Origin: an uncultured bacterium
Lineage (GTDB): Bacteria; Verrucomicrobiota; Kiritimatiellia; CAIVKH01
NCBI GenBank assembly: GCA_937958885.1
Contig: CALGMT010000029.1
Coordinates: 18,744-82,743, forward strand
DNA length: 64,000 bases
Direction: 5' to 3'
Part shown: positions 10,025 to 20,950 of the stretch, piece by piece
Numbering within the stretch: the stretch's first letter is position 1
How the letters are laid out: the number at the start of each line of letters is the position of its first letter
The notes under the pieces: model-generated
The model's database searches: none
Told to the model about the DNA's origin: nothing
What the model saw: only the letters and a program-made list of their open reading frames with translations
Position numbers and translations under genes: made by a program

Positions 10025-10509
10025 ATCGCACCCCCGTTTGCGGGGCCGTTCTCCGGCGCAACCATCCAAATGACGACCGCGCCGCTCGTCTGATCTTCGT
10101 ACACCATCGCCGATGCGCCCGGCAACGCCGCATCCACCCATTCCACGCGAGGAGCCGCAAGCGCGGTCGGCGGCGACAGCACCCGCGTCGAAAAAAGGCC
10201 CACGCCTGCGAACAGCACGAGCGTCGCCGCAATCGCCGCCCAATCCCATCGGAATCGAATCCTGGCTGCTTCGTGCTCCTGCGCCTTGAGCAGATGAATC
10301 GCGCGGCGTACGTCGTTCCACATCACTTCGGCCGGCGGCGTCGGGATCGGCTGACGGCGGAGGCGGGCGCCGATATTTTCCCATTCTTCCAACGCTTCCT
10401 CGATCAAGGCGGGCTGGGTCTTCCGCGCGTCGAGCGCATGCGTCGCGCGAGCGTCCAGCTCGCCGTCGCGCCGGCGGCTCCACCGCTTGAGCTCCTTGAA
10501 AATATTCAT
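10021..10509 (-). CDS. putative anti-sigma factor (single-pass membrane protein)
   Basis: Soluble N-term, one TM (WAAIAATLVLFAGVGLF), overlaps the ECF sigma gene end; position-based call. Confidence 0.55.
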   Translation of the reverse strand: MNIFKELKRWSRRRDGELDARATHALDARKTQPALIEEALEEWENIGARLRRQPIPTPPAEVMWNDVRRAIHLLKAQEHEAARIRFRWDWAAIAATLVLFAGVGLFSTRVLSPPTALAAPRVEWVDAALPGASAMVYEDQTSGAVVIWMVAPENGPANGGAI

Positions 10510-11123
10510 CGTATTCCCCTTAACATTTCCTGCATCTGTCGTCTCGCATAATAAATTCGCGACATCACCGTGCCGGTACGGCACTTCATCGCCTGCCCGA
10601 TTTCCCGATACGACAGGCCCTCCACCTCGCGGAGAATCAGCGCCGCCCGGTGTTCCGGCGACAATCGCGCCAGCGCGGCCTCGAACGCGCGCCAGACCTC
10701 CTCGCGCTCCATCCCGCGATCGGGCCGGCCGACATCCGGCGGCTGCCACGCCGCCGCCGGACGCGGCTCGCGCTCCGGCGTCTCGTCCAGCGACACTTCT
10801 TTGCGCCGCGCCGACCGCCGCGCCTCGTCCAGCACCGCGTTCACCGCGATTCGATACATCCAGGTGAAAAACTGCGCATCGCCTTTGTACGACCCCAGCC
10901 GCTGCCAGGCCTTCACCCACGCCTGCTGCGCCAGCTCCCGCGCGTCCTCCGCATTGTTGACCATCCGATAGATCACGCCGTACACCCGCCCGTGAAACGC
11001 CTTCACCAACTCGCCGAACGCCTCTTCGTCGCCGCCGCGCGCGCGCGCGACCAGCGCATCCACCGCCGCGCGCGACAGCGAACGCTCTTCGGTATTGGAC
11101 GGCGCGGGCGCGTCGTTATTCAT
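10506..11123 (-). CDS. ECF RNA polymerase sigma factor (RpoE-like)
   Basis: Sigma70 region 2 (AFGELVKAFHGRVYGVIYRMVNNAEDARELAQQAWVKAWQRLGSYKGDAQFFTWMYRIAVNAVLD) and region 4 (LSPEHRAALILREVEGLSYREIGQAMKCRTGTVMSRIYYARRQM). Confidence 0.92.
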   Translation of the reverse strand: MNNDAPAPSNTEERSLSRAAVDALVARARGGDEEAFGELVKAFHGRVYGVIYRMVNNAEDARELAQQAWVKAWQRLGSYKGDAQFFTWMYRIAVNAVLDEARRSARRKEVSLDETPEREPRPAAAWQPPDVGRPDRGMEREEVWRAFEAALARLSPEHRAALILREVEGLSYREIGQAMKCRTGTVMSRIYYARRQMQEMLRGIR

Positions 11124-11127
11124 CGGC

Positions 11128-11175
11128 TTCCATGCTCTGTAAAAAATAATGTTCTCGTTTCCATGCTATGTAAAA
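11128..11175. repeat. Family-2 short repeat pair TTCCATGCTCTGTAAAAAA / TTTCCATGCTATGTAAAA, about 30 bp phase
   Basis: Direct reading; same motif recurs at 49246-49303. Confidence 0.8.
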
Positions 11176-11187
11176 TCAGGTTCCCGC

Positions 11188-12108
11188 TCACGGGCGGCGC
11201 GCGGTCCAGCCAAGCTCTACATACTGCCAATCCACCCGGTCTCGACGCAGGGTCACGACGCCGAAACCGGGCTCGGTTCCCATCCAGGCCCCGCGCCACC
11301 ACTTGCCGCAGACCGCGCCGCCGGTAATGAACGAGGTCCGGTTCCAACGCAGGATTTCATCCACATGCAGGTGACCTTGCAGCACGAGCGGCACGCGCCG
11401 CCCGGCGAGCAGGTCGAGCACGTCGCGGTTGTTGACCACAATCCGGTTGCGGGGCGCGGGATTCTCGCCGCCCTCGGTAGCCTGAAAGAAGGTGGTGAGC
11501 AACGGCATGTGCGTGACCAACACGATCGGCGTTGTTTCCGGAACGCGCGCGAGTTCTTCGCGCAGCCACACGAGCTGCGCGGCATCGACATAGCCGCGGT
11601 ACTTCAATTCATCGCGCGTAACGTCGACCGTATCCAGCACGATCACCCGGCATCCGCCTGCGTCGATGGAGCGGACAGTTTCCGACACGCCTAATTCGGC
11701 GCGAAACACCGCGCGCGGATCCGCCTCCGGCGCGCTGCCGTCCTTCGGCATCGCGCCGACGAGATCGTGGTTGCCGAGCGCGGTGATGGGGCGCGTTTCA
11801 AGGCGATCGGCAAGATGCTCGCGATAGGCGCGCCAGCGGTGCGCGACCGACTCGCGCGACGCCTCGAACCCGTCGGTGATGCAATCGCCCCCGCAGATCA
11901 ACACATCGGCCTTCTCGCGATTGATGAGATCCGCCGCCAGCTCCATCGCGACGGGCGTCTCCCATTCCACGCGCGCGTGGATGTCGGTGAAAAATACGAT
12001 GCGCACGGCGTCGCGCGGACCGTTCGCCTGCGCCCAGCTCGCGCGCCGTGGGAATCCGAGGCTCATCGCCGCCGCGGTCGCCGCCGTCAAAAATTCACGC
12101 CGATTCAT
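11188..12108 (-). CDS. calcineurin-like metallophosphoesterase, Tat-type signal
   Basis: MNRREFLTAATAAAMSLG leader; FFTDIHARVEW, CGGDCITDG, ALGNHDLVG, VVLQGHLHVDE metal-binding motifs. Confidence 0.85.
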   Translation of the reverse strand: MNRREFLTAATAAAMSLGFPRRASWAQANGPRDAVRIVFFTDIHARVEWETPVAMELAADLINREKADVLICGGDCITDGFEASRESVAHRWRAYREHLADRLETRPITALGNHDLVGAMPKDGSAPEADPRAVFRAELGVSETVRSIDAGGCRVIVLDTVDVTRDELKYRGYVDAAQLVWLREELARVPETTPIVLVTHMPLLTTFFQATEGGENPAPRNRIVVNNRDVLDLLAGRRVPLVLQGHLHVDEILRWNRTSFITGGAVCGKWWRGAWMGTEPGFGVVTLRRDRVDWQYVELGWTARRP

Positions 12109-13357
12109 AAGTGCCGCCCGCCGCAGGCCGTCTGCGGCGCCGGCCATCATAGGCCCCCGCCGCGGCGAGGACAAGCCAAGCGCCCGCCGCCGCGGTCTGC
12201 GCCTCGCGGCGCGTCCAGCGCGTCACCAGCTCGCGGCTGACGGGGCTGTCATACGGACCCGGCCGCGCAGCGGCCTCCGCGCGGGCCCGCAACTCTTTCG
12301 GCCAGTCGCGGCGCGCCGCGCGGAGGGTGTGGCCGAAATAGGACTCCAGAATTCGCTGCTCGCCGAAGGCGACGGTGATGAATTCTTCGTGCTTCGCCGG
12401 ATCGCCGCGGTTCGCGCGCGCGTCGTTCCAATAGCGGTCGCGCCGAAACAGGCGGACGCGCAGCTCATGCAAAAACGGATCCGTGATGGCCGAATAGCGC
12501 TTGAGAAACGCGGCATACTCCTTGTCCGACCCCATGCGCCGCAGGATTTCGCCGGCCTCCTCCGCGCGAGCGCGGTCGGTTGCGCGGAGCCGTTCCGGCG
12601 CGAGACGCGAACGGAAGCGTCCGATCTCGGGATCGACGATCAGGTGTCCGTATTCCGTCATGGCCTCGTCAAAGACGAAAAGGCCGGGGCGATAGGAGTA
12701 GAGCGGTTTCCACACATCGGGCGTGTTCGAGACAATGCCGAGCATCAGCAGCGCGGTCAGCCGCGCCAGACGCCACGCCATCCGCGCGGAACGCATTCCG
12801 GCGGGGATCGACGCGATCCGCGGGGCGAGCCCGGCGGCGAGTCCCAGTTGGATCAGCCAGACCGAGCCTGCGTTGATCGCGATGTCGCGATAATCGAAAT
12901 AGCGGCGCGGGACCGCCCACTGGATCACCTCGTCGAACACGCCCAGCATCGCGCCCAACAGCGCGGCGCACGCGAACGCTCCGCGATCGCCGTAGCGATC
13001 CGCATACGCGCGGTAGAGCAACCACGACAACACACCGTATTGCACAAAATGCATTGCCTCTTCCGCATTGCCGCGCAAGTGCCAGGCGCCCCCGCAAAAC
13101 AGCGCGGCGAGCGCCAGAAGAATCACCCACTGCCTCGGCGCGACGGCCGAAGCGCTTCGGCGAAGCGCTATGAGGGACAACACGCATGCAACCGCGATCG
13201 CGGCGAACACCGCCCACATGAACGCGTCGCGCGTCCAGTGCTCCGTCACCCACGTCTGAATTTGGCGCGCGATCGGAATCGTGGCGTAGATGAAAAGCGT
13301 CCACAGCACGACCGCCGTCCAATTCAACGCTTGTCTGGCTTTTGGGGTAGGCATCAT
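12095..13357 (-). CDS. VanZ-like membrane protein with C-terminal extension (paralog 1)
   Basis: VanZ-type segment (AMLGVFDEVIQWAVPRRYFDYRDIAINAGSVWLIQ) plus C-terminal segment shared with the next gene. Confidence 0.7.
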   Translation of the reverse strand: MMPTPKARQALNWTAVVLWTLFIYATIPIARQIQTWVTEHWTRDAFMWAVFAAIAVACVLSLIALRRSASAVAPRQWVILLALAALFCGGAWHLRGNAEEAMHFVQYGVLSWLLYRAYADRYGDRGAFACAALLGAMLGVFDEVIQWAVPRRYFDYRDIAINAGSVWLIQLGLAAGLAPRIASIPAGMRSARMAWRLARLTALLMLGIVSNTPDVWKPLYSYRPGLFVFDEAMTEYGHLIVDPEIGRFRSRLAPERLRATDRARAEEAGEILRRMGSDKEYAAFLKRYSAITDPFLHELRVRLFRRDRYWNDARANRGDPAKHEEFITVAFGEQRILESYFGHTLRAARRDWPKELRARAEAAARPGPYDSPVSRELVTRWTRREAQTAAAGAWLVLAAAGAYDGRRRRRPAAGGTYESA

Positions 13358-14601
13358 GTTCCGCGCTGCGGTCTGCGCGCGCGCGCCCAGACGACCGCAC
13401 ACACCGCGAGGACCGCCAACACGGCGGTCCAAATCTGCCGCAGCGTCACGCGGTGGATCAAGTGCTTGCCCGCCGGACTGACGTAATGCCGGTCCTGCAC
13501 GTGCTCGGCCAGGGCCTCCTTGAGTTCATCTGTCCATCGCTCGCCCGCCGCATCGAGCGTGTTCGAAAAATAGCGCTCGAGGATCTGGTTCTCCCGCCAG
13601 GCCACGGTCGCATGAAAGGCGTACCAGTGGGGCTCAAATCGATACTTCGGAAGCACGCCGAAATAATGGTTCCGCCGATTCAGGCGAACCATCGCCTCGT
13701 GCGCGAACGCGTCGCGCGCGGGGGTGTAGCGGCGCAGGAAATTCGTGAACGTGTCCTCCGTCGAGTAGCGCCGCAGGATTGGGCCAACCTCCTCCGCGCG
13801 AACGCGATCGATGGCCCGAATCGTTTCGGCGTCAAAGCGGGAGTAGAAGCGGCCGATGTCCGGATCGTCGAATCGGTATCCGTATTCGCTCATCGCATGC
13901 TCGTTGTCCAATAGGAACGCGATCGCGGGCACGCGCTCCGCCCAGCGCGCGGCCGCGGCGGGCGTATTCGCCGCGCAAAGCCCCAGTGACAGCGCCAGCG
14001 CCGCGGTCAGGGCGGCGGCCAGCCGCGCGGACGACGGCGCGATGGGCGGGCGAATGTAGGCGGGGCGAAATCCGCCGGCGAGCGCGGCCAGTGCGAGGAC
14101 CGACGCGAGACTGTTGTGCGCGAGGTCGCGCAGGTCCCAGAATCGGCCCGGCGTCAGCCACTGCGCCGCCTCATCGACCACGCTGACCAGCGCGCAGATC
14201 AGCGCCGCATTCACATACACCAGCGGGTCGCGCGCGCGGAACGCGAGCGCGCGGAAGACGAGGAGGCCGAGCACGCCATATTCGACAAAGTGAACCGCCT
14301 CGGCAGGCGTCTCCATCATGTCCAATGCGGCATAGAGGAACACGCCGGTAAGCGCGATCACCGCGCCGAGGCGGCTCCAGGGCATGCCGCGCATGCGTCG
14401 ATAAATGTGGCGAAGGGTCCACGCCGCGGCCAGGAGGATCAAGCCGATCGAGATCCAGCGCAGCGATCCCGATCCCCAGTTTCGCTCCGTCCAGTTTAGA
14501 ATCGCGCGCGCGACCGGAATCGAGGCGTAGATCAGCAGCGCCCAGCCGACCACCCATGCCCAGGCGATTGCGACTCGGCCCCTGGGCGGCGCTTCGATCA
14601 T
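13354..14601 (-). CDS. VanZ-like membrane protein with C-terminal extension (paralog 2)
   Basis: VanZ-type segment (ALVSVVDEAAQWLTPGRFWDLRDLAHNSLASVLAL); C-term DPDIGRFYSRFDAETIRAIDRVRAEEVGPILRR matches paralog 1 DPEIGRFRSRLAPERLRATDRARAEEAGEILRR. Confidence 0.7.
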   Translation of the reverse strand: MIEAPPRGRVAIAWAWVVGWALLIYASIPVARAILNWTERNWGSGSLRWISIGLILLAAAWTLRHIYRRMRGMPWSRLGAVIALTGVFLYAALDMMETPAEAVHFVEYGVLGLLVFRALAFRARDPLVYVNAALICALVSVVDEAAQWLTPGRFWDLRDLAHNSLASVLALAALAGGFRPAYIRPPIAPSSARLAAALTAALALSLGLCAANTPAAAARWAERVPAIAFLLDNEHAMSEYGYRFDDPDIGRFYSRFDAETIRAIDRVRAEEVGPILRRYSTEDTFTNFLRRYTPARDAFAHEAMVRLNRRNHYFGVLPKYRFEPHWYAFHATVAWRENQILERYFSNTLDAAGERWTDELKEALAEHVQDRHYVSPAGKHLIHRVTLRQIWTAVLAVLAVCAVVWARARRPQRGT

Positions 14602-14613
14602 GGCGTCCGCCGG

Positions 14614-16146
<1,533 letters not shown>

Positions 16147-16158
16147 AACACCCTCCTT

Positions 16159-16220
16159 GTTAGAAAATCGCGGGAAAACGTTAAGCGTTATACGAGCGGA
16201 TTGTCACGAAGTTTTCTAAC
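16159..16220. repeat. Inverted repeat GTTAGAAAA ... TTTTCTAAC bounding the malQ-aspS intergenic spacer
   Basis: 16159-16167 and 16212-16220 are exact inverted copies in an otherwise unexplained spacer. Confidence 0.7.
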
Positions 16221-16230
16221 GAGCCGACAA

Positions 16231-18018
16231 TCACCCCGCACTCGGGGTCGATTCAGGTAAATCGAGTTGAATCCAGATGTCGCGCAACTGGCGCGCGTCC
16301 ACTTTGTCCGGCGCGTTCATCATGAGATCGGTGGCCCTCTGGGTCTTGGGGAAGGCCAGCACGTCGCGGATGCTCTCCGCGCCGACCATGAGCATGACGA
16401 GCCGGTCGAGGCCGAGCGCGATGCCGCCGTGCGGCGGCGCGCCATAACGAAACGCGTCGATCATGTGCCCGAACATCGCGCGGATGCGCTCCTCGTTGAG
16501 GCCCAGCGCGCGGAACGCGCGCGCCTGCAAGTCGGAATCGTGGATACGTATGCTGCCGCCGCCCAGCTCCACGCCGTTCAGAATAATGTCATACGCCAGC
16601 GCGCGCGCGCGGAGGGGATCGGACTCGATCAGCGGGGCGTCTTCCGGATGCGGAGCGGTAAACGGGTGGTTCACCGAGGTGAGTCCGCCCTCGGCGCTGC
16701 GCTCGAACAGCGGGAAGTCGGTCACCCAGGTGAACGCGAAGGTGTCAGCGGGAATGGCCTTCGCCTCCGCGCCGGCGAGCAGACGAATCCGTCCGAGCGC
16801 AAGGTTCACAACGTCCCGCTTGTCCGCGCCGAAGAGGACCAGGTCGCCCGGCTGCATGTCCAGCCGCTCGCGCAGGCCCGCCTGCTCCGCCTCGCTGAAG
16901 AATTTGACGATCGGCGATTTCCACGAGCCGTCCGGCTGGACCCGAATAAACGCGAGCCCGCCGAGCCCGGCCTCTCTCGCCGCAGCGGTCCACCCGTCGA
17001 TCGTGCCTTGCGAAACCGCGCCGAGTCCCTTGGCGTTGATCGCCTTGACTACGCCGCCCTGCCCCAGCACGGACGCGAACACCTTGAACTGCGTGCCTGT
17101 GAATAGGTCGGACATATCGGTCAGCAACATCGCGAAACGCGTATCGGGCTTGTCCGATCCGTATCGATCCATCGCCTCGCGATAGGGCATGCGCGGAAGC
17201 GGCAGCGTCGGGCGCGGATGGCCGGCGGCTTCCATCACATCGGCCAGCAAGCCGTCGATGAGCGCGTAGATGTCCTCCGGGGTGAGGAAGGACATTTCGA
17301 TGTCCACCTGCGTGAATTCCGGCTGGCGGTCCGCGCGGAGGTCTTCATCGCGGAAGCAGCGCGCGATCTGGAAATAACGGTCGAGCCCCGCCACCATGCA
17401 AAGCTGCTTGTATTGCTGGGGGGACTGCGGTAGCGCGTAGAAGCATCCAGGATTCACACGGCTCGGCACGAGATAATCGCGCGCGCCCTCCGGCGTGCTC
17501 TTGGTGAGGATCGGGGTTTCGATTTCGACGAACTGCTCGCCGTCGAGATAGGTGCGGATCGCCTGCGTGATGCGGTGGCGCAACAGGAGGTTGCGCTGCA
17601 TCGATTCGCGCCGCAGATCGAGGTAGCGATAGGTCAGGCGAAGCTCTTCGGCAACCTTGGCGGCCTTTTCGTCGTCCAGCGGGAACGGCGGCGGTTGACT
17701 GCGATTGAGCACCTCAATGGCCGTGCCGCGAATTTCGATGGCGCCCGTCTCGAGCTTGGAATTGACCATTTCGGGCGGCCTCAACTGGACCGTTCCGGCC
17801 ACGCGGAGGACATACTCCCCGCGCGCGGCCTGCGCCGCATCCCACGCGGCCTGCGAATCCTTCGGGTCGAACGTCACTTGTGTGATGCCGTACCGATCAC
17901 GCAGATCGATGAAGATTAGGCCCCCGTGATCGCGCACCGTGTCCGCCCAGCCGCACAGTGCGACCTGCTGTCCGGCATGTTCCGCCCGCAATTCCCCGCA
18001 TGTATGCGTCCGCATCAT
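16231..18018 (-). CDS. aspS: aspartyl-tRNA synthetase (bacterial AspRS)
   Basis: MRTHTCGELRAEHAGQQVALCGWADTVRDHGGLIFIDLRDRYGITQVTFD; FRDEDLRADRQPEFTQVDIEMSF; GGIALGLDRLVMLMVG. Confidence 0.97.
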   Translation of the reverse strand: MMRTHTCGELRAEHAGQQVALCGWADTVRDHGGLIFIDLRDRYGITQVTFDPKDSQAAWDAAQAARGEYVLRVAGTVQLRPPEMVNSKLETGAIEIRGTAIEVLNRSQPPPFPLDDEKAAKVAEELRLTYRYLDLRRESMQRNLLLRHRITQAIRTYLDGEQFVEIETPILTKSTPEGARDYLVPSRVNPGCFYALPQSPQQYKQLCMVAGLDRYFQIARCFRDEDLRADRQPEFTQVDIEMSFLTPEDIYALIDGLLADVMEAAGHPRPTLPLPRMPYREAMDRYGSDKPDTRFAMLLTDMSDLFTGTQFKVFASVLGQGGVVKAINAKGLGAVSQGTIDGWTAAAREAGLGGLAFIRVQPDGSWKSPIVKFFSEAEQAGLRERLDMQPGDLVLFGADKRDVVNLALGRIRLLAGAEAKAIPADTFAFTWVTDFPLFERSAEGGLTSVNHPFTAPHPEDAPLIESDPLRARALAYDIILNGVELGGGSIRIHDSDLQARAFRALGLNEERIRAMFGHMIDAFRYGAPPHGGIALGLDRLVMLMVGAESIRDVLAFPKTQRATDLMMNAPDKVDARQLRDIWIQLDLPESTPSAG

Positions 18019-18069
18019 AATTCTTGAGACCTCAATGTTCCCGCTTTGCGCTGCTATGGAAATAACTGG

Positions 18070-18141
18070 AGGCGCGGGTGGGGATCGAACCCACGAATAG
18101 AGGTTTTGCAGACCTCCGCCTTACCACTTGGCTACCGCGCC
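18070..18141 (-). tRNA. tRNA-Cys (GCA)
   Basis: Minus strand GGCGCGGTAGCCAAGTGGTAAGGCGGAGGTCTGCAAAACCTCTATTCGTGGGTTCGATCCCCACCCGCGCCT: 7-bp acceptor, TTCGATC T-loop, anticodon GCA, discriminator U. Confidence 0.95.
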
Positions 18142-18266
18142 TCGATTGCGGGGCAAAGGGGATACGATACCACGCGCGCTTACGCAATCCAGATTTTCAT
18201 GCGGACAATCGCTCTTCTGGAATCACGACTCTACACCCGCCCGACGAATTGATAGTCTATCGCCGT

Positions 18267-18956
18267 ATGCGACTACTCGTTGCACTGGGGGGAGTGCTCG
18301 CGGCGGCCGTACTGTGCGGGTGCGGTGTATTGCCGCGTGTCGTGGATTCGATGCGGAACACGGCTTTTCCCGCGTCGGCCTCGCTTGCGCCGCCGCCGAA
18401 TCCGTCCGTGCCCTACCGGATCGATATTCTCCATTCCCCGCGCACCCTCCTCGCCGAATCGGCCTATCCGCCGATGGTTACGCGACAACGCATCGTGTGG
18501 GACGGGGATGGACTCGATTGGCGCATCCGATTTCCCTCCCAGCGATATGCGTACGGCCATTTTTCGTTGCGAAGACCGATCGATCTTCAACCACACTACC
18601 GCCAGATGCGCCTGATGTTCAAAATTCGTCCGGCGCGAAGCGCGGCCTTTCTCGCGGTGGCGCTGATCGATCGCCCCGAGAGTGGCGCCCCCGTTCTGTC
18701 GGATGTCCCCCTCGTCAACCGCGCGCCGCCGCTCGGCGACGGATGGACCACCGTCAGTATCCCACTCGCGGACTTCCCGGTAGGCTTGCCGGCGGCGCCG
18801 CTCGATGGTCGGACGTTGGACGCGTCGGCGCAGGCCCCCTCGACCCCGCGCCCGCTCGACTGGTCGCGCATTCAGGAGTTTCGGATCATCAGTCCCGGCG
18901 GGCGCATTCCCGCGGACGAAATCTCGATTCGCGAATTGCGATTCCAGCGGCTGTAG
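18267..18956 (+). CDS. putative lipoprotein of unknown function
   Basis: Signal with Cys-containing boundary (MRLLVALGGVLAAAVLCGCGVLP) and soluble remainder. Confidence 0.6.
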   Translation: MRLLVALGGVLAAAVLCGCGVLPRVVDSMRNTAFPASASLAPPPNPSVPYRIDILHSPRTLLAESAYPPMVTRQRIVWDGDGLDWRIRFPSQRYAYGHFSLRRPIDLQPHYRQMRLMFKIRPARSAAFLAVALIDRPESGAPVLSDVPLVNRAPPLGDGWTTVSIPLADFPVGLPAAPLDGRTLDASAQAPSTPRPLDWSRIQEFRIISPGGRIPADEISIRELRFQRL

Positions 18957-19019
18957 TCCTCTTTGCGCTTGCCCCCCCGCGCCGACTGCTTAAGGTGCGC
19001 GCTCGATGGAGGGTTTCCG

Positions 19020-20696
19020 ATGGCCGGCGAATACGTGTTCAATCTGCAGCGGCTGACCAAGCAATACAACAAAACGAATGTCCTCGAGGACGTTACGCTG
19101 GCCTTTTTCTTCGGCGCAAAAATCGGCGTCATCGGCGGAAACGGCGCGGGGAAATCAACGCTTCTCCGCATCATGGCCGGGATCGACACAGATTATTTGG
19201 GCGAGGTCCAGGTCGCGAAAGGCGTCAAGATCGGCTACCTCGCACAGGAACCGAGTCTCGATCCGTCGAAGGATGTGATGGGCAATGTGCAGGACGGCGT
19301 CGCAGAGGCGCGGGCCATCCTCGCGCGGTATGACGAGATTTGCGAAAAACTCGGCGATGACCTGCCCGCCGATCAGCGCGACAAGCTCGGCGATGAGATG
19401 GATCGCCTGCAGACCATCATTGATACGCACGATCTCTGGGAGCTCGATCACCAGGTGGAAATGGCGATGGAGGCGCTTCGCCTTCCCCCGCCGGACGCGC
19501 GGGTGACGGAAATCTCCGGCGGCGAAAAGCGCCGGGTCGCGCTCTGCCGGCTCCTGCTCTCGAATCCCGATGTGCTACTGCTGGACGAACCGACCAACCA
19601 TCTCGACGCGGAATCCGTCGCGTGGCTGGAAGAATACCTCAAAAAGTTCCCCGGCACGATCGTTGTGGTCACACACGACCGCTATTTCCTGTCGAATGTG
19701 ACCGAGTGGATCCTCGAACTCGATGGCGGACACGCGTATCCCTACAAGGGCAATTACGCCGCCTGGCTGGAACAGAAACAGGCGATGCAGGAGCGCGAGG
19801 CGAAAGCCGCGCAGTCGCGCCGCAAGTTGCTGGAACAGGAGCTCGAGTGGGTCCGCATGAACCCCGGGGCGCGCCGCGCCCGCAACAAGGCGCGGCTGCA
19901 GCGCTACGAAGAGCTCGCGAGCCGGCAGGTGGACACGCGCGAAGACAGCCTGCAGATCCAAATTCCGTCCGGCGAGCGACTCGGCGACCTCGTGGTGCGC
20001 GCGGTCGGCGTCTCAAAGGCCTATGGCGACCGCCTGCTGATGGCGGACGTCAACTTCGACCTGCCGCGCGGCGGCATCGTCGGCGTGATCGGCGGCAACG
20101 GCGCGGGCAAGACCACCCTGTTCCGCATGATCGTCGGCCAGGAGAAACCCACCGAAGGCACGCTGACCGTCGGCCCGACCGTGCGCATCGCCTACGTCGA
20201 TCAATTTCGAGACGCGCTCGACCCGGCCAAGACGGTGTACGAGGAAATCTCCGGCGGTCGCGAGTTTCTCGATCTCGGCGGCAAATCGATGAACAGCCGA
20301 GCGTATTGCGCGCGTTTCAATTTTCGGGGCGGCGACCAGCAAAAGAAGGTTAGCCAGCTATCCGGCGGCGAGCGCAACCGCCTCCACCTCGCGAAGCTGC
20401 TGCGCGGCGGCGGCAATCTGCTGCTGCTCGACGAACCGACGAACGACCTCGATGTGGACACCCTGCGCTCGCTGGAAGAGGGGCTGCTGAGCTTCGGCGG
20501 ATGCGCCGTGGTCATCAGCCACGACCGCTGGTTCCTCGATCGCATCGCCACCCACATTCTCGCGTTCGAGGGGGACAGCAAGGTCACGTGGTTCGAGGGC
20601 AATTACGAGGCCTATCACGAACAGCGCCGCCGACTGCTCGGCGAAGCCGCCGATCGCCCCACCCGGATGCGCTTCACCCCCATCCGGAATGGGTGA
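19020..20696 (+). CDS. ettA: ABC-F ATPase, EttA-like translational throttle
   Basis: Two ABC domains ([50 protein letters not shown]; second [29 protein letters not shown]); no TM; EttA-like start and linker. Confidence 0.88.
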   Translation: MAGEYVFNLQRLTKQYNKTNVLEDVTLAFFFGAKIGVIGGNGAGKSTLLRIMAGIDTDYLGEVQVAKGVKIGYLAQEPSLDPSKDVMGNVQDGVAEARAILARYDEICEKLGDDLPADQRDKLGDEMDRLQTIIDTHDLWELDHQVEMAMEALRLPPPDARVTEISGGEKRRVALCRLLLSNPDVLLLDEPTNHLDAESVAWLEEYLKKFPGTIVVVTHDRYFLSNVTEWILELDGGHAYPYKGNYAAWLEQKQAMQEREAKAAQSRRKLLEQELEWVRMNPGARRARNKARLQRYEELASRQVDTREDSLQIQIPSGERLGDLVVRAVGVSKAYGDRLLMADVNFDLPRGGIVGVIGGNGAGKTTLFRMIVGQEKPTEGTLTVGPTVRIAYVDQFRDALDPAKTVYEEISGGREFLDLGGKSMNSRAYCARFNFRGGDQQKKVSQLSGGERNRLHLAKLLRGGGNLLLLDEPTNDLDVDTLRSLEEGLLSFGGCAVVISHDRWFLDRIATHILAFEGDSKVTWFEGNYEAYHEQRRRLLGEAADRPTRMRFTPIRNG

Positions 20697-20736
20697 TTTA
20701 CTTGCTCCCCGAGATGAGGTATGCTTAATAAATAGA

Positions 20737-20928
20737 ATGAAAGAGCGGATATCCGAGCTTACCGGCGCCGAGCGCGACGCGGAATCAGGCGCTGAATTGA
20801 TGGCGGTGAAGTGCTCCATCTGCGGCGACTGGATGGACGTCAAACCCGGCCACATCAATTATATTTCACACGGCATCTGCCCGAGGTGTTATGTCGAGGA
20901 GATGCGCAAACTCGCTCGCGACACGTAG
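20737..20928 (+). CDS. small CxxC...CxxC putative zinc-binding protein
   Basis: KCSICGDWMDVKPGHINYISHGICPRCYVEEMRKL; HGICPxC resembles zinc-ribbon-like tails of some sensor proteins. Confidence 0.55.
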   Translation: MKERISELTGAERDAESGAELMAVKCSICGDWMDVKPGHINYISHGICPRCYVEEMRKLARDT

Positions 20929-20950
20929 CGGCCCGTCGTCGGGCCGCTTT
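20927..20950. terminator. terminator-like hairpin between convergent genes
   Basis: AGCGGCCC GTCGTC GGGCCGCT followed by TT; 8-bp perfect stem, weak T tract. Confidence 0.5.

Noticed and set aside
13145-13175. Perfect palindrome AGCGCTTCG-G-CGAAGCGCT inside VanZ paralog 1
   Set aside because: Lies in coding sequence and is explained by codon composition; no second copy seen.
11876-13486. 536-aa plus-strand ORF across the metallophosphoesterase/VanZ region
   Set aside because: Antisense, Arg/His-rich, no recognisable motifs.
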